Assembly (NCBI GenBank): GCA_963556145.1
Contig: OY744469.1
Coordinates: 1,550,001-1,614,000, forward strand
Source of the DNA: Hygrocybe punicea
Taxonomy: Eukaryota; Basidiomycota; Agaricomycetes; Agaricales; Hygrophoraceae
Direction of reading: 5' to 3'
Length of the DNA stretch: 64,000 nucleotides
Shown: positions 31,520 through 43,479 of the stretch, in pieces
How positions within the stretch are numbered: the stretch's first letter is position 1
Layout of the letters: each line of letters begins with the position of its first letter
Position numbers and translations under genes: made by a program
Notes under the pieces: generated by a model
What the model was told of the DNA's origin: nothing
Database searches by the model: none
The model's input: the letters and a program-made list of their open reading frames with translations, nothing else

Positions 31520-32790
31520 TTGACCACCCTTCCTGCAGCCATCCGAGTTCTTCTCCCTCTGCTGTATGTCCCTTCCCTCTCCCTCTCTCTCGATCTCTCC
31601 CCTCTCGAGCACCCTACTCTGCCTTCACCTCTCCCCTCTCAGTTGCCTCTGGTGTCTTACTTGAATACCCCAGCATCTTCTGGCTCCTCTTCACCCCTCT
31701 CTACCACATCTCTGTGTGAAATCGATCCCCCAAAGCAAGTTCTTCTTTCTTCCACACCGAAATGTAGTCGACTCCGTGACTCTCAAAAGAATAAATGTCC
31801 TTGGATTGGTCAGTGAATTTTCTTTTTTTCAATTTCCGCAATCCACGAAATATCCGCCCCAACGCATTTTGCTAATTTGAATGGCAATGTTGCAGATCAA
31901 ACAGTCAAATCGCTATGCGAAATATGGCCTGCCCAAGATATCCCAAACGTCTTCTTACTGTCATCCCAGGCTTCGGAGATTGTCGCCTTGGCTGGTGATT
32001 CAGTATTGCCCATACAGTTTCCGTCACCCACGAAATACTCAACTCCCTTCTCCAATCTCTCCACTGACACAGCGCTCTCCTGTCTCGCCTCTGTCTCTCG
32101 CCTCCCCCACCACATCCCTATCCGGTTGACCAAAGTGCGTCAAGCAACCAATCTCACAGTAATCTGGTCCCGATCAAGGGCTTTCTGCACGAGGTGCTCC
32201 GGTGCTCATGCACATCCGGAAGCATCCTACAGACAGCTTTATGTTACCTGGAAGCTATCCATTCCAAGGTCCCCAATTTGGTCCGACGTGAGCAGATGGG
32301 CGACGGTATCATATGTGGCAGAAAAGGATGATTTATGCTCATCGTTGAATCTACAAACTCACCCGACCTCGCAAGACTCTTCCAGGTGACCTAAAGTGCG
32401 TAGTCCACCACTACCGCCACTCCCTCCATTACCCTTACCTCTTTTGTGCTGGCCTTCTTAGCTTATCTCATCCTCACGTCAAAATTCACGCAGGTCAAGT
32501 GCTATTCAAATCAAGCGTGGGCAAAACTATCTGGTCTTCCTCCCTGCAAAATTGGATGATGCATGTCAGCCCTGGGTGATGCTCTCAAGTGGCAGCTTTG
32601 GGTTGGAAAAACACCACTACCATCACTGGCGGCCTCCACATCAACACCGAACATCGTCCTACAGACAGCTTTATGTTATCTGGAAGCTATCCGTTTCAAG
32701 ATCCCCAATTTGGTGCAACATGAGCAGATAGGCGATGGTATCATGGGGGAGGTGGAGTTGGCTGATTGTATCACTCAAAGGTGAGGTGGA
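31520..32790 (+). pseudogene. PHO85-type cyclin (Pcl-like) pseudogene with internal duplication
   Basis: Pieces read in order: a Ser/Pro-rich N-terminal part (SLDLSPLEHPTLPSPLPSQL), then QTVKSLCEIWPAQDIPNVF after an intron, then FLHEVLRCSCTSGSILQTAL and CYLEAIHSKVPNLVRREQ, then KCYSNQAWAKLSGLPP and ALGDALKWQLWVGK. The last blocks are the cyclin-box signature of fungal cyclins that partner PHO85-like kinases. Several frame changes and stops interrupt it. The LQTALCYLEAI block occurs twice (about 32220-32300 and 32650-32730), so part of the gene is tandemly duplicated. Nonfunctional by inspection. Confidence 0.6.
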
Positions 32791-32966
32791 CATAAATACA
32801 AGTGTGGTTCTGACTCCGTCGGCAGCTCAGATCCCCATAACAAACCATATACAGTGAAAAAGGATGATTCGCGCTTGTCATCAAATCCACAAGCTCACGT
32901 GACTCTTCCTGTATTGTAACTCGTAATAATAGAATAAACATTTGCTGCGGTCAAGGGTCAAGGGTT

Positions 32967-34752
32967 GTGGTGACATGTGACTGTGACAAACTTGTTCTTT
33001 GTCTCTCACCACAACATTGCCTGTCTATGCTTTCAAGATCAAAGTTTCCTGAAGTCTACCAGGCTCTCAATCCTCCAAATGCACGAGATAGACCAGAAGA
33101 ACTGGAAATCACCGATGACTTGGAAGGGGAACAAGAGACCCAGCTGGACACCACTCTTGAAGATGAAGATGGTGACACCCACATGTCAGATATGCGGGAT
33201 GCCCTCCTCCAAGCTTCTAAAGGTGTGACCGAGAAGACTGATAGCGAGTATCAGAGGTGGGAGGATCCAATTACATGATTGTTCTTTTGTTTCAGTAGGC
33301 TGAGCAGGCTATACAATGGTACAGGCTTATGAAACAATGTGAAAGTTTCCTGCATACCAATGGCTTTATCAAGGAGGATGAGTCATTTTTCTCCTCACAA
33401 CCAAGCCAAGATGCTCCATGGTTCATTGCATCCTGGATTATGAACCAGTGAGATGCAATTAAATAAGACTAATTGTGCATACTGATCATGTGCCTGTATT
33501 TTTCATATCTAGGTGTGATGAGATTCTCCTTGATGGATCAAGAAGGCCAGCCACAGATGAACGCAACACATATTCATATGCTCAGAAAATGCGTGCAGCT
33601 ATGACATACGCTTTTGGTCGTCTTCATGGGCTTGGAACAATGTCATGGCATGAAAGTGGAAGTTCTGGCAGAATGGTTGGAAACCCATCTGTGTCCAATG
33701 TAGTGTCAAGCTATATGGTAGGCCTATGAAGGAGAAAGGTGAGTCAAGATAATTATTTATGTTGGTATACAAGTGTTGAATTACACAACTAAGGTTCAAG
33801 CAGGAGAGACACCCATGAGTGCACGTGCTATCACATCAGTGAGTTGGATTTTCTCTGGGATAATTCAAGCACTGATTTATTTGCTTTCTTTCAGGCAATG
33901 CTCAAGAAATTATATGTCTTCAATCACCAAAGTAATATCTGGGCTATCAAGAATTATGCTGCAGGCTCTCACTCCCAGAAACAAAACCCTTCAAGTATTC
34001 ATGAATGGGGTGGTGGACGAACCCGCTGTTTATTACAAGCTGCCTACACAGTTGCATTTCTATGCTTATTGCGTGTTGATGAAGTGCTGAAAACCAGGCA
34101 CATGACATTGAGATCCTCTCTGCAACATGTTATAAGCTCACTTTGCCTTTTCGCAAGACTGACCAATTTGGAGGTACAGTTATGTTTGTGGATAAGAATG
34201 TCATTTTGCTTACCCCTGCTACATTTCAGAAATTCAACCATTTGTTCTGCATGCATTATCTGAAGCAGAAGCACATCTTTGCCCTGTTCGTGCCCTTGCA
34301 GAGTGGTTGAAAGTATCCAGGATCAACAAAGGTTATCTCTTTCGAAAGATGGCTTCAGGTGATCGCATTTCAGATACAAACACTCCAATGGTATGCAATA
34401 TTCACTGTAATAGTCATGTTTAACTGCTCAAATTCTGGATGAACAGACCTCAGAACAGTTCCTAGAATTGTTCAGGAACAACCTACTTGATATTGGTGTT
34501 GACCCTTATCCCTATGGAACTCAGTCATTCAGGCGTGGTGGATGTCAATACCTCTCATCAGAACACAGGTGGCCAATATGTCACATCTGTGAATGGGGTG
34601 GATGGAGTACTGATTTCACTCACTTGACAATTGTCAAGTACCTCATCTCATCAAATGATGATCCCACAGAGAGGCGAGAGGACTTTTTTGATCCAAACCG
34701 TGCACCAACTGTCAAGTGCCCTACTTGTGGTAGAACCTGTGGTTGTGCCTGA
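32967..34752 (+). pseudogene. Crypton-like tyrosine recombinase gene, degenerate
   Basis: A multi-exon gene on the plus strand. An acidic N-terminal exon contains DLEGEQETQLDTTLEDEDGD. Then come WYRLMKQCESFLHTNGF, RNTYSYAQKMRAAMTYAFGR and AAYTVAFLCLLRVDEVLK (first catalytic Arg), and KLTLPFRKTDQFGG in a shifted frame. GTQSFRRGGCQYLSSE occupies the HxxR box, and WGGWSTDFTHLTIVKYLISS would carry the Tyr. The end is a Cys-rich KCPTCGRTCGCA. This is the layout of tyrosine recombinases of mushroom Crypton-type elements. Breaks: TGA at 33727-33729, a 1-nt frameshift near 34090, and Gln instead of His in the HxxR box. Confidence 0.65.
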
Positions 34753-34812
34753 TCAGACAAAAGCCTAAATCAACCATTGAATGATCCAGTTATGTAAATT
34801 TGTACATGTAAA

Positions 34813-36390
34813 CTAGCTAGCCATATGTAAACTACGGTAACGTTTGGCAATGGATGTGGGGTCACTCATAACAAGTATCTGACTTCCCCGACGATAAGTA
34901 AATTGTTTAGAGAAACTCGCACCATAGTCAGTTTTGGCCAGCTCTGCAACATTCTTGTCCTCTATCAAACACTGCTGTCGAAGGCAATTAGTGATGGCAG
35001 TGAAGGTCATTTGGGTACCATTGTCATTGCTAAATGTCCTCCAGAACTCCTCAGGGTACCTTCACGATAGCGCTCAACAACAACCTGAAAGAGTAAGGTG
35101 GGAACAAGAAATGATAGAGAGAGAAAATAAAGAAAGGTTACCTTCCATTCAAACCATCTTGCTTTCATCCCCTTCCACTGGTCTTTTCTCCCATACTTGT
35201 AGAGCTCAGGCCAATGCACAACAGGTACAGGATGGCCATTGAAAACCAATGAGGATGTCCCAGACCAGTGTGGCAATTTATAATCCCACATACCATTGAG
35301 GCGTGGAAGGTCATTGGCAAATGAGACCGCCGGGGGATCAGGAACCTGGTCCAGGGTGAACTGGAGCGTGGTCCCATTTCCAAGCGTGAGTGAACGCTCA
35401 GGGAGCGCGGCTGAGTGCTGTCTGGGGCTGAATTGGAAGTGTCTCTACTGTGTTGTGGACTTGGGGTAGGACCAGGGCACATGGTGATTGTACATCATCG
35501 GGTGGCTGCAATGCTGTGCTAACCGACAAAGACTGTGGCAGTATTTGATGAGCAAGTCACTCACAAAATTAGAATAGTACTTACTGGATTTGGGAGCCTC
35601 TCATGAGGTTTTTCATGCGGTGCTGGGACTATTTCCGGCTCAGGATACACGGTGGGCTTGTATGGAAACATGGCGCAAACATTGTCCACCTGATTAAGAT
35701 GCTGTGAGTGAGGAATATCCACGAAAGCCTGCAACATACCCATGGGAGGAGCTGCTCAACTTGTTGAGCAGTTCGGGTGTCCTTCAATCGTTCTGTTGGG
35801 AGCGCATGGAGAACGGTGCCCTTCCCATCGGAAACACTATGGCCTAAGAGTAGCTCTCGGCGCCGAGCGGACTGCTTGGGCTTCATCTTGTGGACGCCTC
35901 GCCTCAGCCCCTTGTGCAGCCGTTTCGCGCCAGCTATGAGACTGAAAAAGAAAAGAAAATAATGGGCGCAGGGTGAATTAGACAGCGGATGGGTTAGTGC
36001 TCACCCTTTCCACGCGTCTCGGTCCCCGCTGTAACCTCTCAGCCACTCGCGTAGCATTTTGGTGTTCCCTGAGATGGGGAGCCAAAACTCCTGGCACCAC
36101 TCTTTGAGGGTGGATTTCGTCTGCCCATTTCTGGGGGAGCAACTGTACAAATCAACAAGAAACAAAAGAAATAAGGTAAAGAGAAACTCACAGATTGAGA
36201 AAAGATACTTCGTGCTGCCCATCTGCGCCCACCCGACCTGGGAATGGCAGGAGCGCATCCCCGCTGCTCCTGGGGCTCCACGTTGGCGTCTTGGTGGATA
36301 ACTCCACCTCTGCCAGCATTTGTGCTGTGTGGTGGGGAGCCCAAAGGAGGAGCACGAGAATGTTGAGCAATCCGGAGTTGAAGTCAATGT
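34813..36390 (-). pseudogene. SAP-motif hypothetical gene, frameshifted
   Basis: Minus-strand pieces: STLKEWCQEFWLPISGNTKM plus REWLRGYSGD (36001-36120) resembles a SAP DNA-binding helix pair. Then SARRRELLLGHSVSDGKG, then QAFVDIPHSQHLNQVDNVC in another frame, then MWDYKLPHWSGTSSLVFNG and RKDQWKGMKARWFEWK, and finally TAITNCLRQQCLIEDKNVAE and YRRGSQILVMSDPTSIAKR. The blocks look like one protein broken by at least two frameshifts (near 35745 and 35060). The family is a repeated mushroom protein of unknown role; a link to mobile elements is possible but not shown. Confidence 0.45.
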
Positions 36391-36621
36391 CGAGGAATGT
36401 TAGTACCACTAGAAAGAGAAGCCTGCTAGCGGAATCGAGAAATATTGCTAGAATTGAGATTGCCGTCGTCAGGCGTGGGCTGGATGAGGTGGCAGAACGG
36501 TGGGATGGGGCAACGGCGGATGGGGTCCGTGCATCCTCGCCATCGATCGGCTGGGTCATGGCTGGCCTGCTTAATGTGCATGAATAAAGAAATATGCTGC
36601 GAGCAGAGGACGCGAAGCTGT

Positions 36622-37606
36622 AGGACCCATGAATATAAGTGACAATGCCTCCGCAGCAGACCCCCTTTAGGTCCAGAAAAAAATATTCAAATTTGCTCGA
36701 AAAGGTCTGGATAAACTCAGGCATGTGACCAATTTTCAGATTTGGGGCCGGACTCTGGCGGAGGCCTTCCAAAATATAAAAAAAGTCCGGATTGCTGCGT
36801 AGGCACATACTCTAAGCTAGTTCGTCGCTGGATAGTACCTCCATGTCCGCTTCTTTTTCAGTCAATTCCCCCTTCCTAGACCTTGGATTTCTACGCAAGA
36901 CTTGAAGATGCTTGATGGCTGCTAGGAGCTGTGGTATGTATTTCTTGTATCTTGTGAAAATTGAGAAAGAATCATCAAGCTCGAGGTGGCGCTGATCAGC
37001 ACTCAGAGCTGCAGACTGTGAGATCCAGGTAACAGCCGTATCTATGCAGAGGATTGGCTGGGAATAATCAATTTTAATAACTCAGTGACAGAGAGTCTTG
37101 GATATGGAATGAGTCCTGTGTGTGACGTAGGTATTTCCAGGACTTCAGCGTGTGCTGCCAGAATGAAAGAGGGAGTGTTGTTGGTGGGGTACTTCTTATT
37201 GTTACAGATCCAGTCAGAGCTCTGCCATAGGTCTGCAGCCAAGTTGTCGTCATTGTGTCCATCTCACAATAGATGCTAGCAATGTTAGAGAGCTCGTTAG
37301 AGGGACTGGGGTAACTTTCAACATGTAAACTGGTAGCATTGCACTCCCTACTTAGATCGACATTTCTGACTTGACATGAAAGAAAGCAAGACAGGCGGAG
37401 TTGTGCCAGAAAATCACATGGGATGCAAAACTGGTCCGGAAATGGATGAGACCTTGACACTCTTACGAAAATTTGGCCGGATAAATAATGTGGCATTTTT
37501 CAGAATTTGGGACTTTTGGTCCGGAAAAAATCAGGCATAGGGTACCTTTTTTCACGATTTTGGTCCGGATTCCGCGGAGGCATTGCCACTTATATTCATG
37601 GGTCCT
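36622..37606. mobile_element. 985-bp TIR element with perfect 8-bp TSD
   Basis: Terminal inverted repeats of at least 33 bp start AGGACCCATGAATATAAGTG, with one mismatch between ends. The TSD gaagctgt is present at 36614-36621 and 37607-37614. Subterminal words GGTCCGGA/TCCGGACC recur. No transposase. The 8-bp TSD fits hAT, P or Merlin-like groups; the AGGACCC end did not let me choose. Confidence 0.8.
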
Positions 37607-37614
37607 GAAGCTGT

Positions 37615-38137
37615 TTGGCGTCGTGTAGCCTTCAGGTTCAGGCCCCGGCAAACGCCGGGTGACAAAATCGTTTCCGAACCGTCTATTCTCAGCGAGAAGT
37701 GAGGCGAGTATGGAATTCACATACACCCTGATGGTCATTTTTGCAAGGGCAACCACCCTGCTGAAATCCTAGAGCTCTCGAGACCAATGAGCAAGTAAGT
37801 AACAATAATTATTGTGTTTAGCTATCGTAAACAAGGAATGTCTAACTAGTATGAGCCAATGAGCTGGAATCGTGCTCGAGCACACTTGTACAAGTCGACT
37901 CCAACACACCCGATGTTGATTGTGGAGTTGAAGAACGACATCGGATGGAAAGGCGCAGAACCTTCCCTGCAGACGATTCTACTATGACCAGTATAATCTT
38001 TGGAATGATGGTTCGACGTGTCACCCGGGCCCTTGCCTTATCATCTTCCTCGTGGGTTAGTCCGAACCCTTTCTCCCATCTACCGGTTTGCCTATTCAGA
38101 AAACATACAACAGATAAAGATACAGGAAAAACTGACA
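37615..38137 (+). other. Gene remnant with an ELKN motif
   Basis: Plus-strand codons near 37908-37985 read PMLIVELKNDIGWKGAEPSL, resembling the V/IELKNE.G.GG.DP motif upstream of fungal-specific kinase (FunK1-like) or nuclease-like domains. A GTAAGT...CTAACTAG intron-like stretch precedes it (37793-37850). No complete domain remains. Confidence 0.3.
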
Positions 38138-39039
38138 TTACTCAGCAACATAGCCTTTAATCGTCTCCGCAATGCTCTGGAGAGCCGCCCAAGAAGCGTT
38201 CGATGTAATATCTGCGTTCCAACATTCTGTTTTGGCAGATCTCAAAGAAATCGCTTCGGCGACATCCTTTACAGGCTGACCACCTTTTCCCGATCGCAGA
38301 AATAGCATACAATCGATCTGCGTGCTGATTGTTTGGCCCAATCTCATCGAGACGTTGAATGACTTGGACAATGGCGGCATCGCACCCCGAATCCAATTGG
38401 AAGTCCGATGGAGGCTTGATCTCGACAAGCAACAATGGGCGCTGATGATGCTCGATAACGAAAGTAATGGTGAAGTCGACGGTTTTTCTAGATTCTGGAA
38501 TAGACCAATGAGGACTGACATCATAGCCTTTCGTCGGAGGGAACCAATAGTTTAAAATCTTGTCATAAAGGGGGTAAAACTTCGTTTCAATGGTCTCGTT
38601 GTCGTTGTCCAACTCGGCGGCCTTGATTAAGATGTACTGCGGGTAGCCACCGCCACAAAGACGAAGAAACAAAGTATCAACGTTAATCGTAGGGGGCATG
38701 GCTTCGTGCAATAGCGTACGCAGATGAAGAGTCGCCTCCTTCCCGATGTTGTAATCTGAGAGAGTACGACCATCTTCTAACTGACTGCCAGCGTAAATGA
38801 GACCTGTCACGCCAGATCAGTTTAACAAGACAACGTAGAAATGTGGATGAGCAGACATTGTTGATCCGGGAAGATGCTGCAACGTGAAGTATTGATTGAC
38901 CATCACCAGGCGATCTCTGAAAAACTCACCTTTCCCTATCTTGAATCTTGGCTTTGACAACTTGAATAGTACTAGTGTCACAAGACTTCGTCTCAAGAGT
39001 AATTGTCATCCCAGTCAACGTCTTCACAAAAATCTGCAT
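38138..39039 (-). CDS. Ubiquitin fused to a PD-(D/E)XK nuclease-like domain
   Basis: Exons 39039-38930, 38876-38857 and 38803-38157 join in frame. The first ~71 residues are a full ubiquitin fold ([16 protein letters not shown], then [31 protein letters not shown]). Where ubiquitin ends in LRLRGG this protein has [10 protein letters not shown], so the fusion cannot be processed. The rest carries [10 protein letters not shown] and, about 20 residues on, [11 protein letters not shown]: the D...E-x-K arrangement of PD-(D/E)XK nucleases, as in some fungal effector-like and CRN-type proteins. Catalysis is inferred. The frame used stops at 38157. A second frame, from about 38296 to a stop at 38138, reads [11 protein letters not shown] and ECWNADITS and looks like the original C-terminus, so a late frameshift is likely. 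It lies 336 bp downstream of the deubiquitinase gene on the same strand. Confidence 0.65.
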
Positions 39040-39374
39040 GCCGCAATATCGGCAACTTCGTCATAACAAGGGTGATCGCAGGGCCGAAGACCGAAATTTT
39101 ACTGCCTGCGGCGCCGATACCCTTCAATTTTTCTTTTCTCGTCTGCCGCAAAGGCCTTCACCATCAGTCGCCTGAGTACAGACCATCTACAGGATTCATG
39201 ATGGATTGGATTATATAAGATTACTTCCTGGTTAGTCCGTAGTAGTCGGACGAGATGCAACTTGAAGGTAACGCAATACAGATGAGAACAAGGTCGATAA
39301 CACAGAACTTGAAGGGAAGAAAGATTATGCAATGGAATGGTTGGTTGGATGAAAGCAATTAGCCAACAAGTAAT
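39040..39374. promoter_or_regulatory. Spacer between deubiquitinase stop and ubiquitin-fusion start
   Basis: AT-containing spacer that should hold the 3' end of the deubiquitinase transcript and the promoter of the ubiquitin-fusion gene. No coding sequence or repeat was seen. Confidence 0.4.
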
Positions 39375-42300
39375 CTATGCTCTGGTTCTTTTGTAAAACA
39401 GAATGTATGCCTGTCTGTTCTGTCGGGATATCAGCAACGGCACTCGAGAACGATGAAGCATTTGGGGAACCCACAACGACTTCCTTGGCGTCAGCTGGCT
39501 TGACGCTACTGTCATCACAGTACAACCAGCCTCCACGAGAAGAAACGAACGCGGTATCTATAAAACAATTTGTGAGTTTCTTTTGCATGGACAAACAATA
39601 CAAAGTGATTTCAAAGCGTACAATGGCCGCTGCTGAGACTCCCAAAATGGTTGGTCACAGCGTAAAGATCATAACGATAGGGCGGGAGCTGCGATCGTGG
39701 GTCCTCAGGCGAAATAGAATGCGGTCCATTCAGCGGTCCCTTATCAACCCCAGGGGGCAAGGGGGGGGGGATGTAATTGGTCAAGTCCAATGCTTTCATC
39801 GGAAAGTCGATGAAGGTATCAATCTTATCAGTCCATCGACCTTCGAACGAAAATCGTTTTAAATGAACAATAAGAATAGGGGGGAGACGGGACAAGGACA
39901 ATTGCTTCGTCGTTTTGCGGAGTTCCTTGCAATGAGGACAACGCCTGAAAACAAATTACATGAGTCTTTCACTATCACCTGTTGTCAAAATCTGAAAATA
40001 ATACCACGCATCATTCTTCTCCATCACCTCCGTCTTGACGAATGCATCCAAACATTGACGAAGGCTAACCTTGGAACTGCGTGCGGGTACAGGTAAGGGA
40101 AGGGATGTGAATGGGTCATACGTCGTTGATGTCTGAACCATTCAGATATAAGGTATGCTCATAAGATAAGAAAAAACCAAAGAAAGATCTTCCGCTCACG
40201 TGGTGGCATGTCATACATTCCAATCGATTTCTAAATTGCCCCTGAAAATAATCGACAATGAGGCTGTCATTTCGCATCTTCCATATGCGCCATTCTTGTT
40301 CGCTCGCAATTTGCTGTGGCAACCTCTCGAGCTCGGCTTCGTGCTCAGGTGTTGGCACCCACGGTGGTTTGTTCAGAATTCGGTTCAGATCTTCGTGGAT
40401 TCCATCCAGCAGAAAGCTCAAAAACTCTTGGGAATCATGTTGGTCCGAACCTCTAAACCGGTCCGCATGGGCACATATGGTGCTCTATATATAGAAGGAG
40501 GGTGAGAATGTGGTTCAGGTAAATAAATGGCCACCGTCATACCCGAAATTCCATTGGCGTAATATGTGGAAGTTCTCCGTGCCACATCTCATGAAGCAGT
40601 CGTGCGAACGACCGTACCAAATTGCCTTTCGTTCCAAGAGGATTCATAAAGTTTACGGCATTCTTCCAGCGGCCATCTTGTCAAAACAATTAAAATGTCG
40701 GCCACCCCTCTCGCCCCGCAACACAGACAACTTACCAGTGAAGAACCGTGAGAAAGGTACCGTGGCACTCAAACACTGAATGGTAGCATTCATATAGCAG
40801 GTATTGCCTAAATTCTTGAGTCCCGAGATTCCAATCTGGATATCGGACCAGTACGTGACTGGGTAATCGGATTGAATTCTTGGTGGTTTGGGCTCCGATG
40901 AAGACATGGCAGATGAGTATGAATGACTTTGTTGGACGAGGCGCGGTCGATTATCCTGCCGTTCGAGCGTAGACGATGCTGCGACTGGCGGACGGCGCAA
41001 CAGATCAGGGTAGTCGATCAACGTGCGGGAGGCGGTATGGAGTCCAGAGAGCGCTTCTTGAGATTGGTCGATGTAATCGCTGCGTCGCCGGGAGAGAGTA
41101 GGGTTAATGGACGCTTGAGGGGGTGGCGAGACTAAACCAGATGAAGAAGTGAATGACGATGACGACGCAGAAGCTGACACTGAGTGAAATTGTCGGGGAA
41201 ATTGGGGATATGAGATCGGTGAGGAACCATTAACCATTGAAGGCGATACATTTGTCTCATGGATCTACAACAGGGAAAGTGAGAGCAAAAAGAAAATAAG
41301 TGGGTATGCAGGACCAAGGGCAGGGAGTAGTTACATCGGATAGATTTCGAGCAGTGGATGGAGAAATTGGAAGAGATGGTGGCCGTGGCACTGGAGGTTT
41401 GCGAGAAAGGAAAGGTTTAGTAGACTCAGGTACTTGATTACCGTTCAAGAAAGTCTTGTCCGGCGACCCCCTGAAGGGCGAAAATGGGTCAGATAAACGA
41501 GCCACTCGATGAACAAAGCCGTGCCAACCGTAGTGGTCCAGAAATTCGGTCAAGTGAGTACGGAGGATGCACTCCATTCTGCAATGGAGGTTCTTTCTCA
41601 GAGGGCGCCCTCACCGCATCTCCTTGGGACTGTGGTGTCCATAGTTTGTGAGGTTCAGGGAATGGAGATGTAAATATATCGTTGAAAGATCCAGCACTGG
41701 AAGCGCTTGAACTCGGCAAGGCAGTCGTCTTTTGAGACTCAGATCCAGGCAAGCTTATTCCGCCACGAACAACCTGACCCTCCCCGAGTTCCTTCTTCCA
41801 CATATCCAAACCTCCCACAATCAGCATTGGCATCTTCTTCAGCAATTTACGGAAAGCTTTTTCGTATATCGCACCAAAGAGAACTGCCATTGGTGAATTC
41901 GACGGTCCGAATGACCCTGAAGAGGAGTCGTAGAGGGCAACGATGTCGAACTTGTCACGATTAGAGAACAATGTCCATTCATTCCGTGGCCCTACTGTCA
42001 GACTATCCTCCAGCATCTCACAGTCCACTCTGTGTGGCTCATTGTCAATCCCGGACTACAACAGATGCAATCCAGCTTACTTTTCCCGCAGGAGTACTGA
42101 TGGTTCAAGGCAAACTACAGCTTCTGCCTTGATGTGCTCCCTCTCAAACTCTGCACGGTTTCTCACGTCTAGCATCAACACTTTCAAGCCACGACTTGAG
42201 TATTCGTGCAAGGCTTTCGGAGTGACAAGGTTAGTGACGGGTAACTCTGGTTTGTCAGCTACGGGTGTTGAAGGAGTGACAGGGATCTTGTTCAGTCCGA

Positions 42301-43479
42301 GATTCGATGGTTTCGAGATGGTAGGTGTCATTATGGGTGAACCTGGGCGACTCATGAAGGAGTTGACCGTGGGCGTTACGGGCGTGCTTGACGGTCTTGG
42401 CCCAGGGTCCACTGGCAAAACAGGGAAGGATCTGGTTCCGGGAGACTCAGCGGCTGGCATGTCCTTCGAAGGCAGTTGAAGACCCTCCAGTTCATCCAGC
42501 TCGTCAATGGAAGGAAAGGCCTGCGAGAATTCCGACAAATTGAAGTGGGATAGTTGTGGTGAGGACGATGGTGAAGAGGTTGGTGATGGAGGACCCAGCG
42601 TCGACGGGGACACCAGAGCATGCGGAGACGGAGACGGAGCAGATGAGATCGGGATACCAGGTGCCACATTTAATAAATGGTTTTTCGGTGAAGGAACTCC
42701 GGCGGTTGGATGATTGTCAGGACGCAAGACATCGGGAGACGTGGATGGCACATTCGGATTCGAAAGACGCTTCGTGGTACCAACACTCAGACCAGCGTCC
42801 TTCAACAAGCGCATGCGGTCAGCGATGGAACCTCCTAACTTGATAACCGAACCGTCGTCTTTTTTAATACCATCAGCACTGTCGATGCAGGTGAGCATTC
42901 TGTCACGTTACAACTTTGGCAAGAATACGTGCATAGGCGTCATCTTTTCAATCTCTACCAATTTTGTTTCCAAAAGATCCGATTGCCGTACGAGTGTGCC
43001 ACCATCATGCTGATAACTATCAAGCTCGATTCGGGGATTTCAATGCAAGAGCCTCACATACCGCCATGAAGTCCACCAGCTCCTTGAACAATACCCCATG
43101 TTTTCCAGGTTGCTTCTCCACAGCTAACTCAGCAGAATCCATGAACAATGCAGTTAAACATGCAGCTTTAGTAATAGCATCTAAGGCACTCTTCAAGTCA
43201 CCAGTATTTTCCAGGTCTTTAGCTCTCAATACTTGGTTCCGAGCGGTTTTGATGAGGGTCAAGGCCGAAGCGCCACGGGCTTCCTTTTGTACATTGTCTT
43301 TTGCCTTGTCTTTGATCTCTGCGATGGTCATACCGTCGTGTAGCCGAGGGATTCCATTGGGTGTAGCTGCTAGCACCACATCTGACATTTAGGGCCTTCG
43401 GTCTTGCAGGATGTTTGGAGCACCTACCAATATTGGATGATGCGGAACCCGAGGTCGAGTGAACATTGACACCGGGCAT
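39375..43479 (-). CDS. USP8/Doa4-type ubiquitin carboxyl-terminal hydrolase
   Basis: Thiol protease that removes ubiquitin from substrates; Doa4 and USP8 act at endosomes and on recycling ubiquitin. The start is the ATG at 43479, where a 17-codon exon splices (GTAGGT...CAG) into ALTLIKTARNQVLRAKDLEN, a USP8-type helical dimerisation/MIT-like region. A Ser/Pro linker follows, then a rhodanese domain (VLMLDVRNRAEFEREHIKAE; 42180-41780), a second linker, and the catalytic domain: Cys box GLKNLGNTCYMNATIQCL near 40800, DQHDSQEFLSFLLDGIHEDL, and the His box NHFGSLSSGHC near 39630. The tail splices from KEVV (GTGGGT...ACAG) to AYILFYKRTRA and TAG at 39375-39377. At least nine exons. All catalytic boxes are present, so it appears functional. 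Confidence 0.85.

Noticed and set aside
38018..38305. Plus-strand frame opposite the ubiquitin-fusion gene
   Set aside because: Overlaps the conserved minus-strand coding sequence and shows no domain of its own.
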